Part shown: positions 43,315-52,911 of the stretch, piece after piece
Layout: the number at the start of each line of letters is the position of its first letter
How positions within the stretch are numbered: the stretch's first letter is position 1
Assembly (NCBI RefSeq): GCF_025527015.1
Contig: NZ_JAODIM010000040.1
Span: 310,001-374,000 of the forward strand
Length of the DNA: 64,000 nucleotides
Direction of reading: 5' to 3'
Source of the DNA: Winslowiella arboricola
GTDB taxonomy: Bacteria > Pseudomonadota > Gammaproteobacteria > Enterobacterales > Enterobacteriaceae
Translations under genes and position numbers: made by a program
The notes under the pieces: generated by a model
Database searches by the model: none
The model's input: the letters and a program-made list of their open reading frames with translations, nothing else
Told to the model about the DNA's origin: nothing

Positions 43315-43737
43315 TTACTTACTGACGGTTTCCATACCCATCAAACCAATCTTCAGATAGCCAGCCTGACGCAGTGAATCCATTACGCCCATCAGGGTTT
43401 CGTAATCGACGCTTTTATCCGCCTGGAAGAAAATAGTGGTGTCTTTTTTCCCTTCGGTCTGCGCTTCAAGCACCGCAACCAGGTTACTGGTGCTGACGGC
43501 TTCATTGCCGATAAACAGCTGCTTATCCGCTTTAATCGACAGGTAGACCGGTTTTTCCGGGCGCGGTTGCGGCGCACTGGTTGACGCAGGCAGATTAACG
43601 CGGACATCCACTGTCGCCAGCGGCGCGGCAACCATAAAGATGATTAGCAGCACCAGCATCACGTCGATAAACGGCGTGACGTTGATTTCATGCATTTCAC
43701 CGTTGCTGTCGAGATCTTCGTTAAATCGCATCGCCAT
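43315..43737 (-). CDS. exbD: TonB-system energising protein ExbD
   Basis: This 140-residue inner-membrane protein has one N-terminal membrane segment (FIDVMLVLLIIFMVAAPLATV) with the essential aspartate of the proton path in TPFIDVML, and a periplasmic domain. With ExbB it uses the proton gradient to drive TonB and so siderophore and vitamin B12 uptake. It starts 5 bases after the exbB stop and matches E. coli ExbD in length and sequence. It shares the Fur-type control proposed for exbB. Confidence 0.95.
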   Translation of the reverse strand: MAMRFNEDLDSNGEMHEINVTPFIDVMLVLLIIFMVAAPLATVDVRVNLPASTSAPQPRPEKPVYLSIKADKQLFIGNEAVSTSNLVAVLEAQTEGKKDTTIFFQADKSVDYETLMGVMDSLRQAGYLKIGLMGMETVSK

Positions 43738-43742
43738 AACGC

Positions 43743-44480
43743 TTAACCCACCCGCAGCTTGTGCGCGGCGGCGCTGCGATGCGTATCGGCGCTATTGGCC
43801 AGATCCAGATCGCGGCTTTGCAGCAGCAGCACCTGCGCCGCCACATCGCCCAGTGAGGCTTTGTAGTTAGCAATCATGCGGGCAAAGACGTTGTAAATCA
43901 CCACTGCCGGGATTGCCGCCACCAGACCAATCGCGGTCGCCAGCAGTGCTTCAGCGATACCTGGCGCAACCACAGCCAGATTGGTGGTCTGGGTTTTCGC
44001 AATGCCGATAAAGCTGTTCATGATGCCCCAGACGGTACCGAACAGACCGACGAAGGGCGCAATGGCGCCGATGGTGGCAAGGTAACCATTACCACGGCCA
44101 GCATGCCGGCTAAATGCCGCCACTCGACGCTCCAGGCGGAAGCCGGTGCGCTCTTTAATGCCGTCGTTATCGTCCGAACCCGCAGACAGTTCCAGTTCGT
44201 TCAGCGCTTCGTGGATCAGCTGGGTACTGAGACTACCTGATTTAAAGCTTTTGCTGTTTTCCGTTGCTTCATTCAGCGAACGCACGCTCGCCAGCGCCTG
44301 TTGCTCACGCTTCAGACGGCGTTTAGCGGACAGCAGTTCGACGCTCTTGCTAAAGAAGATCGCCCAGGTGATGACGGATGCCAACAACAGTCCAATCATT
44401 ACCGTTTTTACTACGATGTCGGCATGTTCATACATACCCCAAACAGAAAGATCTGTTTGCATCAGATTATTGGTCACCAC
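43743..44480 (-). CDS. exbB: TonB-system energising protein ExbB
   Basis: The 245 residues match E. coli ExbB end to end (NNLMQTDLSVWGMYEHADIV, TWAIFFSKSVELL). There are three membrane segments; the second and third (YLATIGAIAPFVGLFGTVWG and EALLATAIGLVAAIPAVVIY) carry the conserved threonine and glutamate residues of MotA/TolQ/ExbB channels. It forms the pentameric motor around ExbD. In E. coli exbB is divergent from metC; here a TRAP transporter operon lies between them. Confidence 0.95.
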   Translation of the reverse strand: MVTNNLMQTDLSVWGMYEHADIVVKTVMIGLLLASVITWAIFFSKSVELLSAKRRLKREQQALASVRSLNEATENSKSFKSGSLSTQLIHEALNELELSAGSDDNDGIKERTGFRLERRVAAFSRHAGRGNGYLATIGAIAPFVGLFGTVWGIMNSFIGIAKTQTTNLAVVAPGIAEALLATAIGLVAAIPAVVIYNVFARMIANYKASLGDVAAQVLLLQSRDLDLANSADTHRSAAAHKLRVG

Positions 44481-44550
44481 GCTGTGTCTCCAACCTCGAT
44501 TAACAACATCAATAAATCAAGCGCGGATCATATCAAATTAGCAGTGAATT

Positions 44551-44569
44551 GATAGTAGTTCTCATTACT
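44551..44569 (-). promoter_or_regulatory. Possible Fur box upstream of exbB
   Basis: GATAGTAGTTCTCATTACT matches the 19-base Fur consensus at about 12 of 19 positions and is roughly palindromic. It lies 71 bases upstream of the exbB start, where exbB of E. coli is repressed by Fur and iron. The match is moderate. Confidence 0.5.
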
Positions 44570-44708
44570 ATTTACATTTTACTGGCGTTTTTCAGCGCCT
44601 GGTTTGTTTAAAAGCAAGTCCAGGTCAATGCTGAACATCCAACTATCATCACAGTTATGAAATGATGTTTTATAAATTAGCGAATGACATTTCAAAATAT
44701 TACAAAAC

Positions 44709-44724
44709 TGTGAGTCGCTTCACC
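44709..44724 (+). promoter_or_regulatory. Possible CRP site upstream of the TRAP transporter
   Basis: TGTGA, six bases and TCACC differ from the CRP core TGTGA-N6-TCACA at one position. The site lies 74 bases before the dctP start codon. Carbon-source transporters of enteric bacteria are often CRP-activated. No -10 box was confirmed. Confidence 0.4.
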
Positions 44725-44797
44725 GCCGCTGTTCATTTTTAACGCTACTTTTTTTTAGCCACTTATTCTGACAATGACCTGACCTCTGGAGCCTGAG

Positions 44798-45766
44798 ATG
44801 AATGTAACCCGAACTGTACTCAGCTTGTGTCTGTTGACCACCTTCTTTCCCGCTGTACAAGCCGCTACCCTCCGCGCCGCCGACGTCCACCCCAAAGGGT
44901 ATCCCAATGTGGTGGCGGTAGAACATATGGGCCAGAAGCTGGCGCAAGCCACCGACGATCGCCTTGAGGTTAAAATTTTCCCCAGCGGTGTGATGGGAGA
45001 TGAAAAGCAGATGATCGAGCAGGCACAGCTGGGCGCCATCGATATTATTCGTGTCTCAATGGCGCCGGTGGCAGCGATTCTGCCGGAGATCGAAGTCTTC
45101 ACCCTGCCCTATGTCTTCCGCGATGAAAACCATCTGCATAAGGTGCTGGATGGCCAGATCGGTCAGGAAATTGGCAACAAAATCACCCAGAACCCGGCCT
45201 CAAAACTGGTATTCCTCGGCTGGATGGATGGCGGAACCCGCAATCTGATCACCAAAAACCCGGTACTTAAAGCTGACGATCTGCACGGGATGAAAATTCG
45301 CGTACAGGGCAGCCCGGTCGCCATTGATACGCTAAAAGCGATGGGTGCCAATGCGGTGCCGATGGGCGTCAGCGAAGTGTTTAGCGGCATGCAGACCGGG
45401 GTGATTGACGGTACCGAAAATAATCCACCGACCTTTGTGGCCCATAACTATCTGCCGGTAGTGAAAAATTACACCCTGAGCGGCCACTTTATTATTCCGG
45501 AGCTGTTCCTCTATTCAAAAGTAAAATGGGACAAGCTAAGCCAGCAGGATCAGCAACTGATTCTGAAGCTGGCGAAAGAGGCGCAGGCGGAACAGCGCCA
45601 GCTATGGGCCGCCTACAATCTGCAGTCGATTAATAAAATGAAAGCCGGTGGCGTGAAGTTCCACGAGATCGACAAAACCCCCTATATCGAGGCGACGCAG
45701 CCGGTGCGCGATCGCTATGCCGCTCAGCATCAGCAGTTGATGCAAGCCATCGCTGACGTTCAATAA
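44798..45766 (+). CDS. TRAP transporter solute-binding protein (DctP family)
   Basis: The 322-residue periplasmic protein has a signal peptide (VLSLCLLTTFFPAVQA) and the DctP fold. Conserved parts are RAADVHPKGYPNVVA, the ligand-carboxylate arginine in LHGMKIRVQGSPVA and VIDGTENNPPTF. It captures an organic acid for the DctQM membrane unit encoded just downstream. DctP proteins of this subgroup, with KIRVQGSP and DGTENNP, often bind sugar acids such as uronates; the ligand here cannot be told from sequence. A weak GGAG lies upstream. The gene is not present at this place in E. coli. Confidence 0.9.
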   Translation: MNVTRTVLSLCLLTTFFPAVQAATLRAADVHPKGYPNVVAVEHMGQKLAQATDDRLEVKIFPSGVMGDEKQMIEQAQLGAIDIIRVSMAPVAAILPEIEVFTLPYVFRDENHLHKVLDGQIGQEIGNKITQNPASKLVFLGWMDGGTRNLITKNPVLKADDLHGMKIRVQGSPVAIDTLKAMGANAVPMGVSEVFSGMQTGVIDGTENNPPTFVAHNYLPVVKNYTLSGHFIIPELFLYSKVKWDKLSQQDQQLILKLAKEAQAEQRQLWAAYNLQSINKMKAGGVKFHEIDKTPYIEATQPVRDRYAAQHQQLMQAIADVQ

Positions 45767-45779
45767 TCAGGAGTCCTTT

Positions 45780-46286
45780 ATGGCGAATAAATGTCATCAC
45801 CTGATGGACGGGCTGTATATGGCGGCCATGGTGCTAGCCGGACTGGCGTTGCTGGTCATGACGCTGGTCGTACCCTTTGCCATCTTTATGCGCTACGTCA
45901 TGAACGACGGCTCATCCTGGCCGGAACCGCTGGCGATTATGTGTATGGTGACCTTCACCTTTGTCGGCGCGGCGGTGAGTTATCGCGCCGGTTCGCATAT
46001 TGCCGTATCGATGCTGACCGACCGGCTGCCGGAGAATCTGCGCCTGCTGGCGTCGCGCATCGCCGATCTGCTGATGCTGGTGATCTCGCTGTTTATTCTC
46101 TGGTACAGCAGCCAGCTTTGCATACAGCTCTGGATCCAACCGATTGCTGAATTCCCACAAGTCACCGCCGGACAGAGCTATCTGCCGGTTCCGATTGGTG
46201 CGGCACTGACGCTGCTGTTTGTGCTGGAACGTCTGGCGTTTGGTTCACAGGAACATCGTCCAGTTGTCATTATGGGTAACACCTGA
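45780..46286 (+). CDS. TRAP transporter small membrane subunit (DctQ family)
   Basis: This 168-residue protein with four membrane segments has the DctQ phrases VVPFAIFMRYVMNDGSSWPEPLA and SYRAGSHIAVSMLTDRLP. It bridges the solute-binding protein and the large DctM permease. AGGAG lies about 10 bases before the ATG. It begins 13 bases after dctP and ends 9 bases before dctM, so the three genes form one operon. Confidence 0.93.
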   Translation: MANKCHHLMDGLYMAAMVLAGLALLVMTLVVPFAIFMRYVMNDGSSWPEPLAIMCMVTFTFVGAAVSYRAGSHIAVSMLTDRLPENLRLLASRIADLLMLVISLFILWYSSQLCIQLWIQPIAEFPQVTAGQSYLPVPIGAALTLLFVLERLAFGSQEHRPVVIMGNT

Positions 46287-46295
46287 GGGGTCGTC

Positions 46296-47588
46296 ATGGA
46301 TGCTTTTGTACTGCTTATTACTTTAGCTGTGCTGCTGGCGGTTGGCATGCCGGTTGCCTATGCGGTGGGACTCAGCGCGCTGGTCGGCGCCTGGTGGATC
46401 GATCTGCCGCTGGAAGCGCTGATGATCCAGATGACCAGCGGCGTGAATAAATTTTCGCTGCTGGCAATCCCGTTTTTTATTCTCGCCGGGGCGATTATGG
46501 CCGAAGGCGGTATTGCCCGACGGCTGGTGAATTTCGCCTATGTGTTTGTGGGCTTTATTCGCGGCGGCCTGTCGCTGGTTAATATTGTCGCCTCGACCTT
46601 TTTTGGCGCGATTTCCGGTTCATCGGTGGCGGATACCGCGTCGATTGGATCGGTGATGATCCCGGAGATGGAACAAAAAGGCTATCCACGCGATTACGCC
46701 GCAGCGGTGACGGCCAGCGGATCGGTGCAGGCGATCCTGATCCCGCCGAGCCATAACGCGGTGATCTACTCGCTGGCGGCGGGCGGTACGGTATCGATTG
46801 CCGCGCTGTTTATTGCTGGCGTGCTGCCGGGCCTGTTGCTGGGGTTGACGCTGATGGTGATGTGCATCGGCTTCGCGCATCGTCGTGCTTACCCGAAAGG
46901 CGAGCGCGTTCCCTTTAAACAGGCATTCAAAATTCTGCTGGATGCGCTCTGGGGGCTGATGACGGTGGTGATTATTCTCGGCGGTATTCTGAGCGGAGTA
47001 TTTACTGCCACTGAATCGGCGGCAATTGCCTGTCTGTGGGCATTTTTTGTCACCATGTTTATCTATCGTGATTATAAATGGCGCGAACTGCCAAAGCTGA
47101 TGTGCCGCACGGTAAAAACCGTCACCATTGTGATGGTGCTGATCGGCTTTGCCGCCTCGTTTGGTGCGGTGATGACCTGGATGCAGCTGCCGGACCGCAT
47201 TACCGGTTTTTTCACCGGCATTTCCGACAATAAATACGTCATTCTGATGTGCATCAATATCATGCTGCTGCTGATTGGCACCCTGATGGATATGGCGCCG
47301 ATTATCCTGATTTTAACGCCGGTGCTGCTGCCGGTGACTAACTCGCTCGGCATCGACCCGGTGCATTTTGGCATGATTATGATGGTCAATCTGGGCATCG
47401 GCCTGATTACGCCGCCGGTCGGTTCGGTGCTGTTTGTCGCCAGTGCGGTCAGTAAGCAGAAAATAGAACAGGTGGTACGCGCGATGCTGCCGTTTTATGG
47501 CGCGCTGCTGTTTGTCCTGCTGCTGATTACCTATGTGCCGGCCATCTCCCTGTGGCTGCCACGGATGGCTGGCGTGATGTCCGACTGA
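46296..47588 (+). CDS. TRAP transporter large permease (DctM family)
   Basis: The 430-residue permease with about 12 membrane segments carries the sodium-driven transport step. Family signatures are MTSGVNKFSLLAIPFFILAG, FFGAISGSSVADTASIGSVM, GYPRDYAAAVTASGSVQAIL and NLGIGLITPPVGSVLFVA. Length is normal. Family members have the two helical-hairpin membrane loops that hold Na+. The ATG is preceded by GAGG about 9 bases upstream. A strong hairpin follows the stop. Confidence 0.94.
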   Translation: MDAFVLLITLAVLLAVGMPVAYAVGLSALVGAWWIDLPLEALMIQMTSGVNKFSLLAIPFFILAGAIMAEGGIARRLVNFAYVFVGFIRGGLSLVNIVASTFFGAISGSSVADTASIGSVMIPEMEQKGYPRDYAAAVTASGSVQAILIPPSHNAVIYSLAAGGTVSIAALFIAGVLPGLLLGLTLMVMCIGFAHRRAYPKGERVPFKQAFKILLDALWGLMTVVIILGGILSGVFTATESAAIACLWAFFVTMFIYRDYKWRELPKLMCRTVKTVTIVMVLIGFAASFGAVMTWMQLPDRITGFFTGISDNKYVILMCINIMLLLIGTLMDMAPIILILTPVLLPVTNSLGIDPVHFGMIMMVNLGIGLITPPVGSVLFVASAVSKQKIEQVVRAMLPFYGALLFVLLLITYVPAISLWLPRMAGVMSD

Positions 47589-47592
47589 CAGG

Positions 47593-47614
47593 ACGCCCGG
47601 GGCCAGCCGGGCGT
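47593..47614 (+). terminator. Hairpin ending the TRAP operon
   Basis: ACGCCCGG and CCGGGCGT form an 8-base stem with a 6-base loop directly after the dctM stop. Downstream AT-rich sequence (TAATGCTGTTATTAATATT) has only a weak U-run. It would separate the TRAP operon from metC. Confidence 0.7.
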
Positions 47615-47703
47615 AATGCTGTTATTAATATTCCGTCTAAACCCGTGGTGGCTAATCGTGTTAAGTTATTTCTTTCTTATGAATTTAGCAGGGCCGCTTT
47701 GGT

Positions 47704-48894
47704 ATGACGAAGAAGAAAATTGAGACCGCACTGATCAGCGCCGGTCGGGCAAAAAAATTCACTCAGGGTTCGGTTAACAGCGTGATTCAGCGCGCCTCCT
47801 CGCTGGTGTTTGACACCGTGGCCGATAAAAAACGCGCCACTGCCGGTCGCGCCAGCGGTGAACTGTTTTATGGCCGCCGCGGCACCCTGACCCACTTTTC
47901 ATTACAGGAAGCGATGACCGAGCTGGAAGGCGGCGCGGGTTGTGCGCTCTACCCCTGTGGTGCGGCGGCGGTAGCCAATGCCATTCTCGCCTTTGTCGCC
48001 GCGGGTGATAATATCCTGATGAGCGGCTCAGTGTATGAACCGACGCAGGACTTCTGCACCAAAATCCTCAGCAAAATGAATGTCTCCACCACCTGGTTTG
48101 ATCACAGCAGTGGTGCGGAAATTGCCGATCTGGTGCAGCCCAATACCAAAGTCGTGTTCCTGGAATCACCGGCCTCAATCACCATGGAAGTACAGGATGT
48201 GCCGGCGATTGTCGCGGCGGTGCGCAGTAAAGCGCCGGATGCGGTGATTATGCTGGATAACACCTGGGCGGCCGGTATTCTGTTCCGCGCCCTCGATTTC
48301 GGCGTGGATATTTCGATTCAGGCCGGGACCAAATACCTGATTGGTCACTCGGATGCGATGATTGGCACTGCCGTAGCCAATGAACGCTGCTGGGCGCAGC
48401 TGCGGGAAAACTCCTATCTGATGGGTCAGATGGTGGATGCCGATACCGCCTATATGGCCAGCCGTGGACTGCGCACGCTGGCGGTTCGTCTGCGCCAGCA
48501 TGAAGAGAGCAGTATCCGCATCGCTAACTGGCTGGCAGAACGCGCGGAAGTCGCGGTGGTTAATCATCCGGCGCTGCCGCAGTGCAAGGGGCATCAGTTC
48601 TGGAAACGTGATTTTAGCGGCAGCAGCGGTCTGTTCTCCTTTGTGCTGAAAGAGAAATTAAGCGCGCAGCAGCTGGCTAATTACCTCGATCACTTTGCGC
48701 ATTTCAGCATGGCGTACTCATGGGGTGGCTTTGAGTCGCTGATTCTGGCTAACCAGCCGGAAGAGCTGGCGGAAATCCGTCCTGTTGCCGGTGTCGACTT
48801 TAGCGGTACACTGGTGCGCGTCCATATCGGTCTGGAAAATGTTGATGATTTAATCGACGACCTGGCCGCCGGATTTGCCCGACTGACGCAATAA
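47704..48894 (+). CDS. metC: Cystathionine beta-lyase
   Basis: MetC splits cystathionine into homocysteine, pyruvate and ammonia in methionine synthesis. The 396-residue PLP enzyme shows [46 protein letters not shown] with the PLP aspartate, and the PLP lysine in [12 protein letters not shown]. It matches E. coli MetC closely. It stands where E. coli has metC (between exbB and yghB), apart from the inserted TRAP genes. A MetJ operator would be expected in 47620-47700, but I do not see a clear repeat of AGACGTCT. Confidence 0.95.
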   Translation: MTKKKIETALISAGRAKKFTQGSVNSVIQRASSLVFDTVADKKRATAGRASGELFYGRRGTLTHFSLQEAMTELEGGAGCALYPCGAAAVANAILAFVAAGDNILMSGSVYEPTQDFCTKILSKMNVSTTWFDHSSGAEIADLVQPNTKVVFLESPASITMEVQDVPAIVAAVRSKAPDAVIMLDNTWAAGILFRALDFGVDISIQAGTKYLIGHSDAMIGTAVANERCWAQLRENSYLMGQMVDADTAYMASRGLRTLAVRLRQHEESSIRIANWLAERAEVAVVNHPALPQCKGHQFWKRDFSGSSGLFSFVLKEKLSAQQLANYLDHFAHFSMAYSWGGFESLILANQPEELAEIRPVAGVDFSGTLVRVHIGLENVDDLIDDLAAGFARLTQ

Positions 48895-49029
48895 TCCCAA
48901 AACTGGCGCAGGCTGCGGTGAGAAATGTGAATAAAAGCTCAACCAACCCGCACCTTCGCGCCATAGATCAAGATGTCGCTTGCCTTTTGCGGTTACAATT
49001 ATTGATAACTGCAGCAAACAGGATGAAAC

Positions 49030-49695
49030 ATGGGTGTGTTACATGAGATTGTGCAGGCGCTTTGGCATCAGGATTTTGCCGCGCTGGCCAATCCGGATGT
49101 GGTGTGGATTGTTTATGGAGTGATGTTTATTACTCTGTTTCTGGAAAATGGCTTGCTGCCCGCCTCCTTCTTACCAGGTGACAGCCTGCTGCTGCTGGCT
49201 GGCGCAATGGTGGCCAAAGGGGTAATGGACTTTATCCCGACCATGGTGATCCTGACTACCGCCGCCAGCCTCGGCTGCTGGTTAAGCTATTTGCAAGGCC
49301 GCTGGCTTGGCAATACGCAGCTGGTAAAAAGCTGGCTGATGCATCTGCCCGCGCAATATCATCAGCGTGCGTGGCATATGTTTAACCGTCACGGCTTAAT
49401 GGCGCTGCTGGTAGGACGCTTTCTCGCTTTCGTGCGTACGCTGTTACCGACGATGGCCGGGATTTCTGGCCTGAAAAACGGACGTTTTCAGTTCTTTAAC
49501 TGGCTGAGTGGCTTACTGTGGGTGACGATTGTGGTGGCATCAGGCTATGGCATCAGCCAGGTACCGTTTATTAAACGTCACGAAGATCAGATGATGGCGG
49601 TACTGATGATTCTGCCCGTTGCGCTGCTGTTTATCGGTCTGACCGGCAGTATTGTGATGGTGTGGAAACATAAAAAGAACAAGCAGCGAGCCTGA
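49030..49695 (+). CDS. yghB: DedA-family inner-membrane protein YghB
   Basis: The 221-residue DedA protein shows [26 protein letters not shown], the reentrant-loop phrase, and [21 protein letters not shown] with the functionally important arginines. DedA proteins keep envelope functions and the proton gradient intact and are now regarded as lipid scramblases or flippases; E. coli YghB and YqjA are redundant. AGGATG lies before the ATG. Its place after metC is as in E. coli. Confidence 0.94.
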   Translation: MGVLHEIVQALWHQDFAALANPDVVWIVYGVMFITLFLENGLLPASFLPGDSLLLLAGAMVAKGVMDFIPTMVILTTAASLGCWLSYLQGRWLGNTQLVKSWLMHLPAQYHQRAWHMFNRHGLMALLVGRFLAFVRTLLPTMAGISGLKNGRFQFFNWLSGLLWVTIVVASGYGISQVPFIKRHEDQMMAVLMILPVALLFIGLTGSIVMVWKHKKNKQRA

Positions 49696-49725
49696 GTCGT
49701 TCAGGCCCGCTGATAATGCGCCGCC

Positions 49726-50616
49726 TCAGGAGGCGCGCATTCTCGACACTTCCTCTCCCGGCGTCACGCCAAAGAAGCGCTTAAATTCGCGCGAAAACTG
49801 CGATGCACTCTCATAGCCCACTTTCATTGCCGCCGCGCTGGCTTTCAGGCCGTCGTGCAGCATCATTATGCGCGCCTGATGCAGACGATAGCTTTTCAGA
49901 TACTGCAACGGTGAGGTGCTGGTCACCGCTTTAAAGTTATGATGAAACGCGGACACGCTCATATTGACCTCGGCGGCCAGCAGTTCAACGCTGAGGTTGT
50001 CGGTGTAGTGATGTTCGATGCGGCGCAGCGCGCGGGCAATCTGGCTGAATTGCGTCTGACGGCTAATCAGCGACAGCAGCGCGCCACCACATGGCCCTAC
50101 CAGCACATGATAGAGGATTTCACGCACAATCTGCGGTCCCAGCACCCGGGCGTCACGCGGGCTGGACATCACATCCAGCAGGCGCTCGCAGGCACACAGC
50201 ATCTCTTCGGTCAGCAACGACGAGTGAATCCCGCGCGTTTGCGGTTGCGGATGGAAGCTGTCGTCATCACCAATATCAATCAGCAAATCCTGCAGCGTCA
50301 TGGTATCAACATGTAGCGATAACCCGGCCAGCGGAGCTTCTGCGCTAGCAAATGTCTCACACTCAAACGGCAGCGGCACCGTCAGCATCAGATATCGGGT
50401 GGCATCGTAATCAAACACACGGGTGCCAAGATAACCGGTTTTGTGCCCCTGAAACAGAATCACAATCCCCGGCTTGTACATCACTGGCGTGCGGCCCATC
50501 GGGCGGTTGGCATATATCAGATTGATATCCGGCACCGAAGCCAGCGCGGCTTTGTCACCGGTCATCAGGGTGACAACCTGTTGCGCCAGCCGTGAGCAGA
50601 TAGCGTGATGATCCAT
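49726..50616 (-). CDS. yqhC: AraC-family aldehyde-stress activator YqhC
   Basis: The 296-residue protein has an N-terminal AraC_N-type cupin part ([34 protein letters not shown]) and a C-terminal AraC double helix-turn-helix ([56 protein letters not shown]). In E. coli YqhC activates yqhD and dkgA in response to reactive aldehydes such as glyoxal. It is divergent from yqhD with a 178-base shared promoter region, the E. coli arrangement. Confidence 0.93.
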   Translation of the reverse strand: MDHHAICSRLAQQVVTLMTGDKAALASVPDINLIYANRPMGRTPVMYKPGIVILFQGHKTGYLGTRVFDYDATRYLMLTVPLPFECETFASAEAPLAGLSLHVDTMTLQDLLIDIGDDDSFHPQPQTRGIHSSLLTEEMLCACERLLDVMSSPRDARVLGPQIVREILYHVLVGPCGGALLSLISRQTQFSQIARALRRIEHHYTDNLSVELLAAEVNMSVSAFHHNFKAVTSTSPLQYLKSYRLHQARIMMLHDGLKASAAAMKVGYESASQFSREFKRFFGVTPGEEVSRMRAS

Positions 50617-50794
50617 GATGAAGTTCTCTGTCAGTCAGCAATAGGCAGAGTGTGCCCGTTCACTGCGCAATTCTCCACAGGATTGGAGAAACAGGCAAGA
50701 TAAAGGCAGAAATGAGCATTGAGAGATCGACAGCGAATCCCGACAATAGTCACCATGTTAACTGACATTTCCCCGCGAAAAAGGCATAACAACG

Positions 50795-51952
50795 ATGAAT
50801 AACTTTACTCTGCATACTCCCACCCGCATTCTTTTTGGCAAGAATCAGATTACACATTTAAGCAACGAAATTCCTGCTGGCAGTAAAGTGCTGATCACCT
50901 ATGGTGGCGGCAGCGTGAAAAAAAATGGCGTGATGGACCAGGTCTACAGCGCCTTGCAGGATTTCGATCTGCAGGAGTTTGGCGGCATTGAACCTAACCC
51001 CTCTTATGAAACGCTGATGAAAGCGGTCGACGTGGTGAAAGCACAGAATATCGATTTTCTGCTGGCAGTCGGCGGTGGCTCGGTGCTGGATGGCACCAAG
51101 TTTATCGCCGCAGCGGCGTTCTATGGTGACGATCCATGGCAAATTCTGCAAACGCGCGGCGCGGAGATCAAACAGGCGCTGCCAATGGGTTCCGTGCTGA
51201 CGCTGCCCGCCACCGGTTCGGAATCCAATAACGGTGCGGTAATCACCCGTCGCGCCACCGGCGACAAACAGGCCTTCCACTCGCCGTTTGTGCAGCCGCT
51301 GTTTGCGGTGCTGGATCCGGTCTACACCTTCTCGCTGCCGGAGCGCCAGATTGCCAATGGCGTGGTGGATGCCTTTGTGCACACTATCGAACAGTATCTG
51401 ACTTATCCGGTAGACGCCAAAGTGCAGGATCGCTTTGCGGAAGGTCTGTTGCTGACGCTGATTGAAGATGGCCCGAAAGCGCTGAAAGAGCCGGAAAACT
51501 ACGATATTCGCGCCAACATAATGTGGAGCGCCACCATGGCGTTAAATGGCCTGATTGGCGCCGGTGTGCCGCAGGACTGGGCGACCCATATGCTCGGCCA
51601 TGAGCTTACCGCGATGCACGGCCTCGACCATGCCCAGACGCTGGCAATTGTGCTGCCGTCACTGCTGAATATCAAACGTGAGCAGAAGCGCGGCAAGCTG
51701 CTGCAGTATGCTGCGCGCGTCTGGGGCTTCACAGAGGGTGATGAGGAGCAGCGTATTGATCTGGCTATCACCGCCACCCGCGAGTTCTTCGAAGCGATGG
51801 GCGTACCAACCCGTATGCAGGATTATCAGCTGGATGGCAGTTCCATTCCGGCGCTGCTGGTGAAGCTGGAAGAGAAAGGTCTGACGCAACTGGGTGAGCA
51901 TCAGGACATCACGCTGGAGGTCAGCGGCAAAATTTATGCTGACGCGCGTTAA
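50795..51952 (+). CDS. yqhD: NADPH-dependent aldehyde reductase YqhD
   Basis: The 385-residue group III iron/zinc alcohol dehydrogenase reduces short and lipid-derived aldehydes to alcohols. The GGGS dinucleotide loop is in VLITYGGGSVKKNG, and the metal site is seen in WATHMLGHELTAMHGLDHAQT, with three histidines and the preceding aspartate region intact. Length and sequence match E. coli YqhD. It is probably activated by YqhC. A hairpin at 52001-52021 lies between it and dkgA. Confidence 0.95.
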   Translation: MNNFTLHTPTRILFGKNQITHLSNEIPAGSKVLITYGGGSVKKNGVMDQVYSALQDFDLQEFGGIEPNPSYETLMKAVDVVKAQNIDFLLAVGGGSVLDGTKFIAAAAFYGDDPWQILQTRGAEIKQALPMGSVLTLPATGSESNNGAVITRRATGDKQAFHSPFVQPLFAVLDPVYTFSLPERQIANGVVDAFVHTIEQYLTYPVDAKVQDRFAEGLLLTLIEDGPKALKEPENYDIRANIMWSATMALNGLIGAGVPQDWATHMLGHELTAMHGLDHAQTLAIVLPSLLNIKREQKRGKLLQYAARVWGFTEGDEEQRIDLAITATREFFEAMGVPTRMQDYQLDGSSIPALLVKLEEKGLTQLGEHQDITLEVSGKIYADAR

Positions 51953-52000
51953 GCGAAATTTCCATTGAACCTCAGGTTGTTGACTAGACTCTAAAGTTAA

Positions 52001-52021
52001 ACCGGCGTCGCAGGCGCCGGT
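52001..52021 (+). terminator. Hairpin between yqhD and dkgA
   Basis: ACCGGCG and CGCCGGT form a perfect 7-base stem with a 7-base loop, 24 bases before the dkgA start. No U-run follows. It may weaken read-through into dkgA or stabilise the yqhD message; true termination is not shown. Confidence 0.45.
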
Positions 52022-52044
52022 TCACTCGCTCGAAAGGAGACATT

Positions 52045-52869
52045 ATGGCAGATCAACCGATTATTAAACTCCGCGATGGCAATATGATGCCGCAACTTGG
52101 GCTTGGCGTCTGGCAGGCAAGCATTGAGGATGCACGCAATGCGGCAGTAAAAGCGCTCAGCGTCGGCTATCGCTCGATAGATACCGCCGCAATTTATAAA
52201 AATGAAGAAGGCATTGGTCAGGCGCTACAGGAAACGGATGTGCCGCGTGACGATATCTTTATTACCACCAAACTGTGGAATGACGATCAGCTGAATGCCG
52301 GACAGGCGCTGGAAACCAGCCTGAAAAAACTGCAGCTGGAAAGTGTTGATCTCTATCTGATGCACTGGCCTTGTCCGCAAAAAGATAACTATGTGGCGGC
52401 GTGGAACGCCATCATTGAGTTACAGAAACAGGGGCTGACCAAAAGCATCGGCGTGTGTAACTTTAATCAGCCACACCTGAAACGCCTGATTGATGAAACT
52501 GGCGTCACGCCGGTCGTCAACCAGATTGAGTTGCACCCGATGCTGCAACAGCGTGAGCTACATGCGTGGAATGCGATGCACCAGATTCAGACTGAATCCT
52601 GGAGTCCGCTGGCGCAGGGTGGTAAAGGGGTGTTTGATCAGGAAATTATCAGAAGCCTGGCGAAGAAATATGGCAAAACCCCGGCGCAGATTGTGATTCG
52701 CTGGCACCTCGACAGCGGGCTGGTAGTGATCCCGAAATCCGTCACCCCGGCGCGTATCGAAGAGAACTTTAAAGTGTTTGATTTCCGTCTGGAAAAACCG
52801 GAAATCAGCGATATTGCGAAGCTGGATAAAGGCAACCGTTTAGGGCCGGATCCGGATGAGCTGAATTAA
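52045..52869 (+). CDS. dkgA: 2,5-diketo-D-gluconate / methylglyoxal reductase A
   Basis: This 274-residue aldo-keto reductase (E. coli YqhE/DkgA) uses NADPH to reduce diketogluconate, methylglyoxal and related aldehydes. The catalytic tetrad appears as YRSIDTAAIYKNEEGIG (Asp, Tyr), FITTKLWND (Lys) and YLMHWPCP (His). The C-terminal cofactor site IPKSVTPARIEENFKVF is intact. AAAGGAG lies 8 bases upstream of the ATG. It follows yqhD as in E. coli and converges on ftsP with a palindrome between. Confidence 0.95.
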   Translation: MADQPIIKLRDGNMMPQLGLGVWQASIEDARNAAVKALSVGYRSIDTAAIYKNEEGIGQALQETDVPRDDIFITTKLWNDDQLNAGQALETSLKKLQLESVDLYLMHWPCPQKDNYVAAWNAIIELQKQGLTKSIGVCNFNQPHLKRLIDETGVTPVVNQIELHPMLQQRELHAWNAMHQIQTESWSPLAQGGKGVFDQEIIRSLAKKYGKTPAQIVIRWHLDSGLVVIPKSVTPARIEENFKVFDFRLEKPEISDIAKLDKGNRLGPDPDELN

Positions 52870-52876
52870 TTACCAT

Positions 52877-52900
52877 ACGGGCGGCGAGAACGCCGCCCCT
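52877..52900. repeat. GC-rich palindrome, copy 3
   Basis: GGGCGGCG, AGAA and CGCCGCCC (52879-52898) form an 8-base hairpin between the convergent dkgA and ftsP genes. It is the simplest member of the family also seen at 8656 and 43227, followed by the shared CCTGC tail. It may act as a two-way terminator. Confidence 0.8.
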
Positions 52901-52911
52901 GCACCAAATTA

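Noticed and set aside
47620-47700. MetJ operator before metC
   Set aside because: Only a partial half-site (CCGTCTAA) is seen; no tandem AGACGTCT-like boxes.
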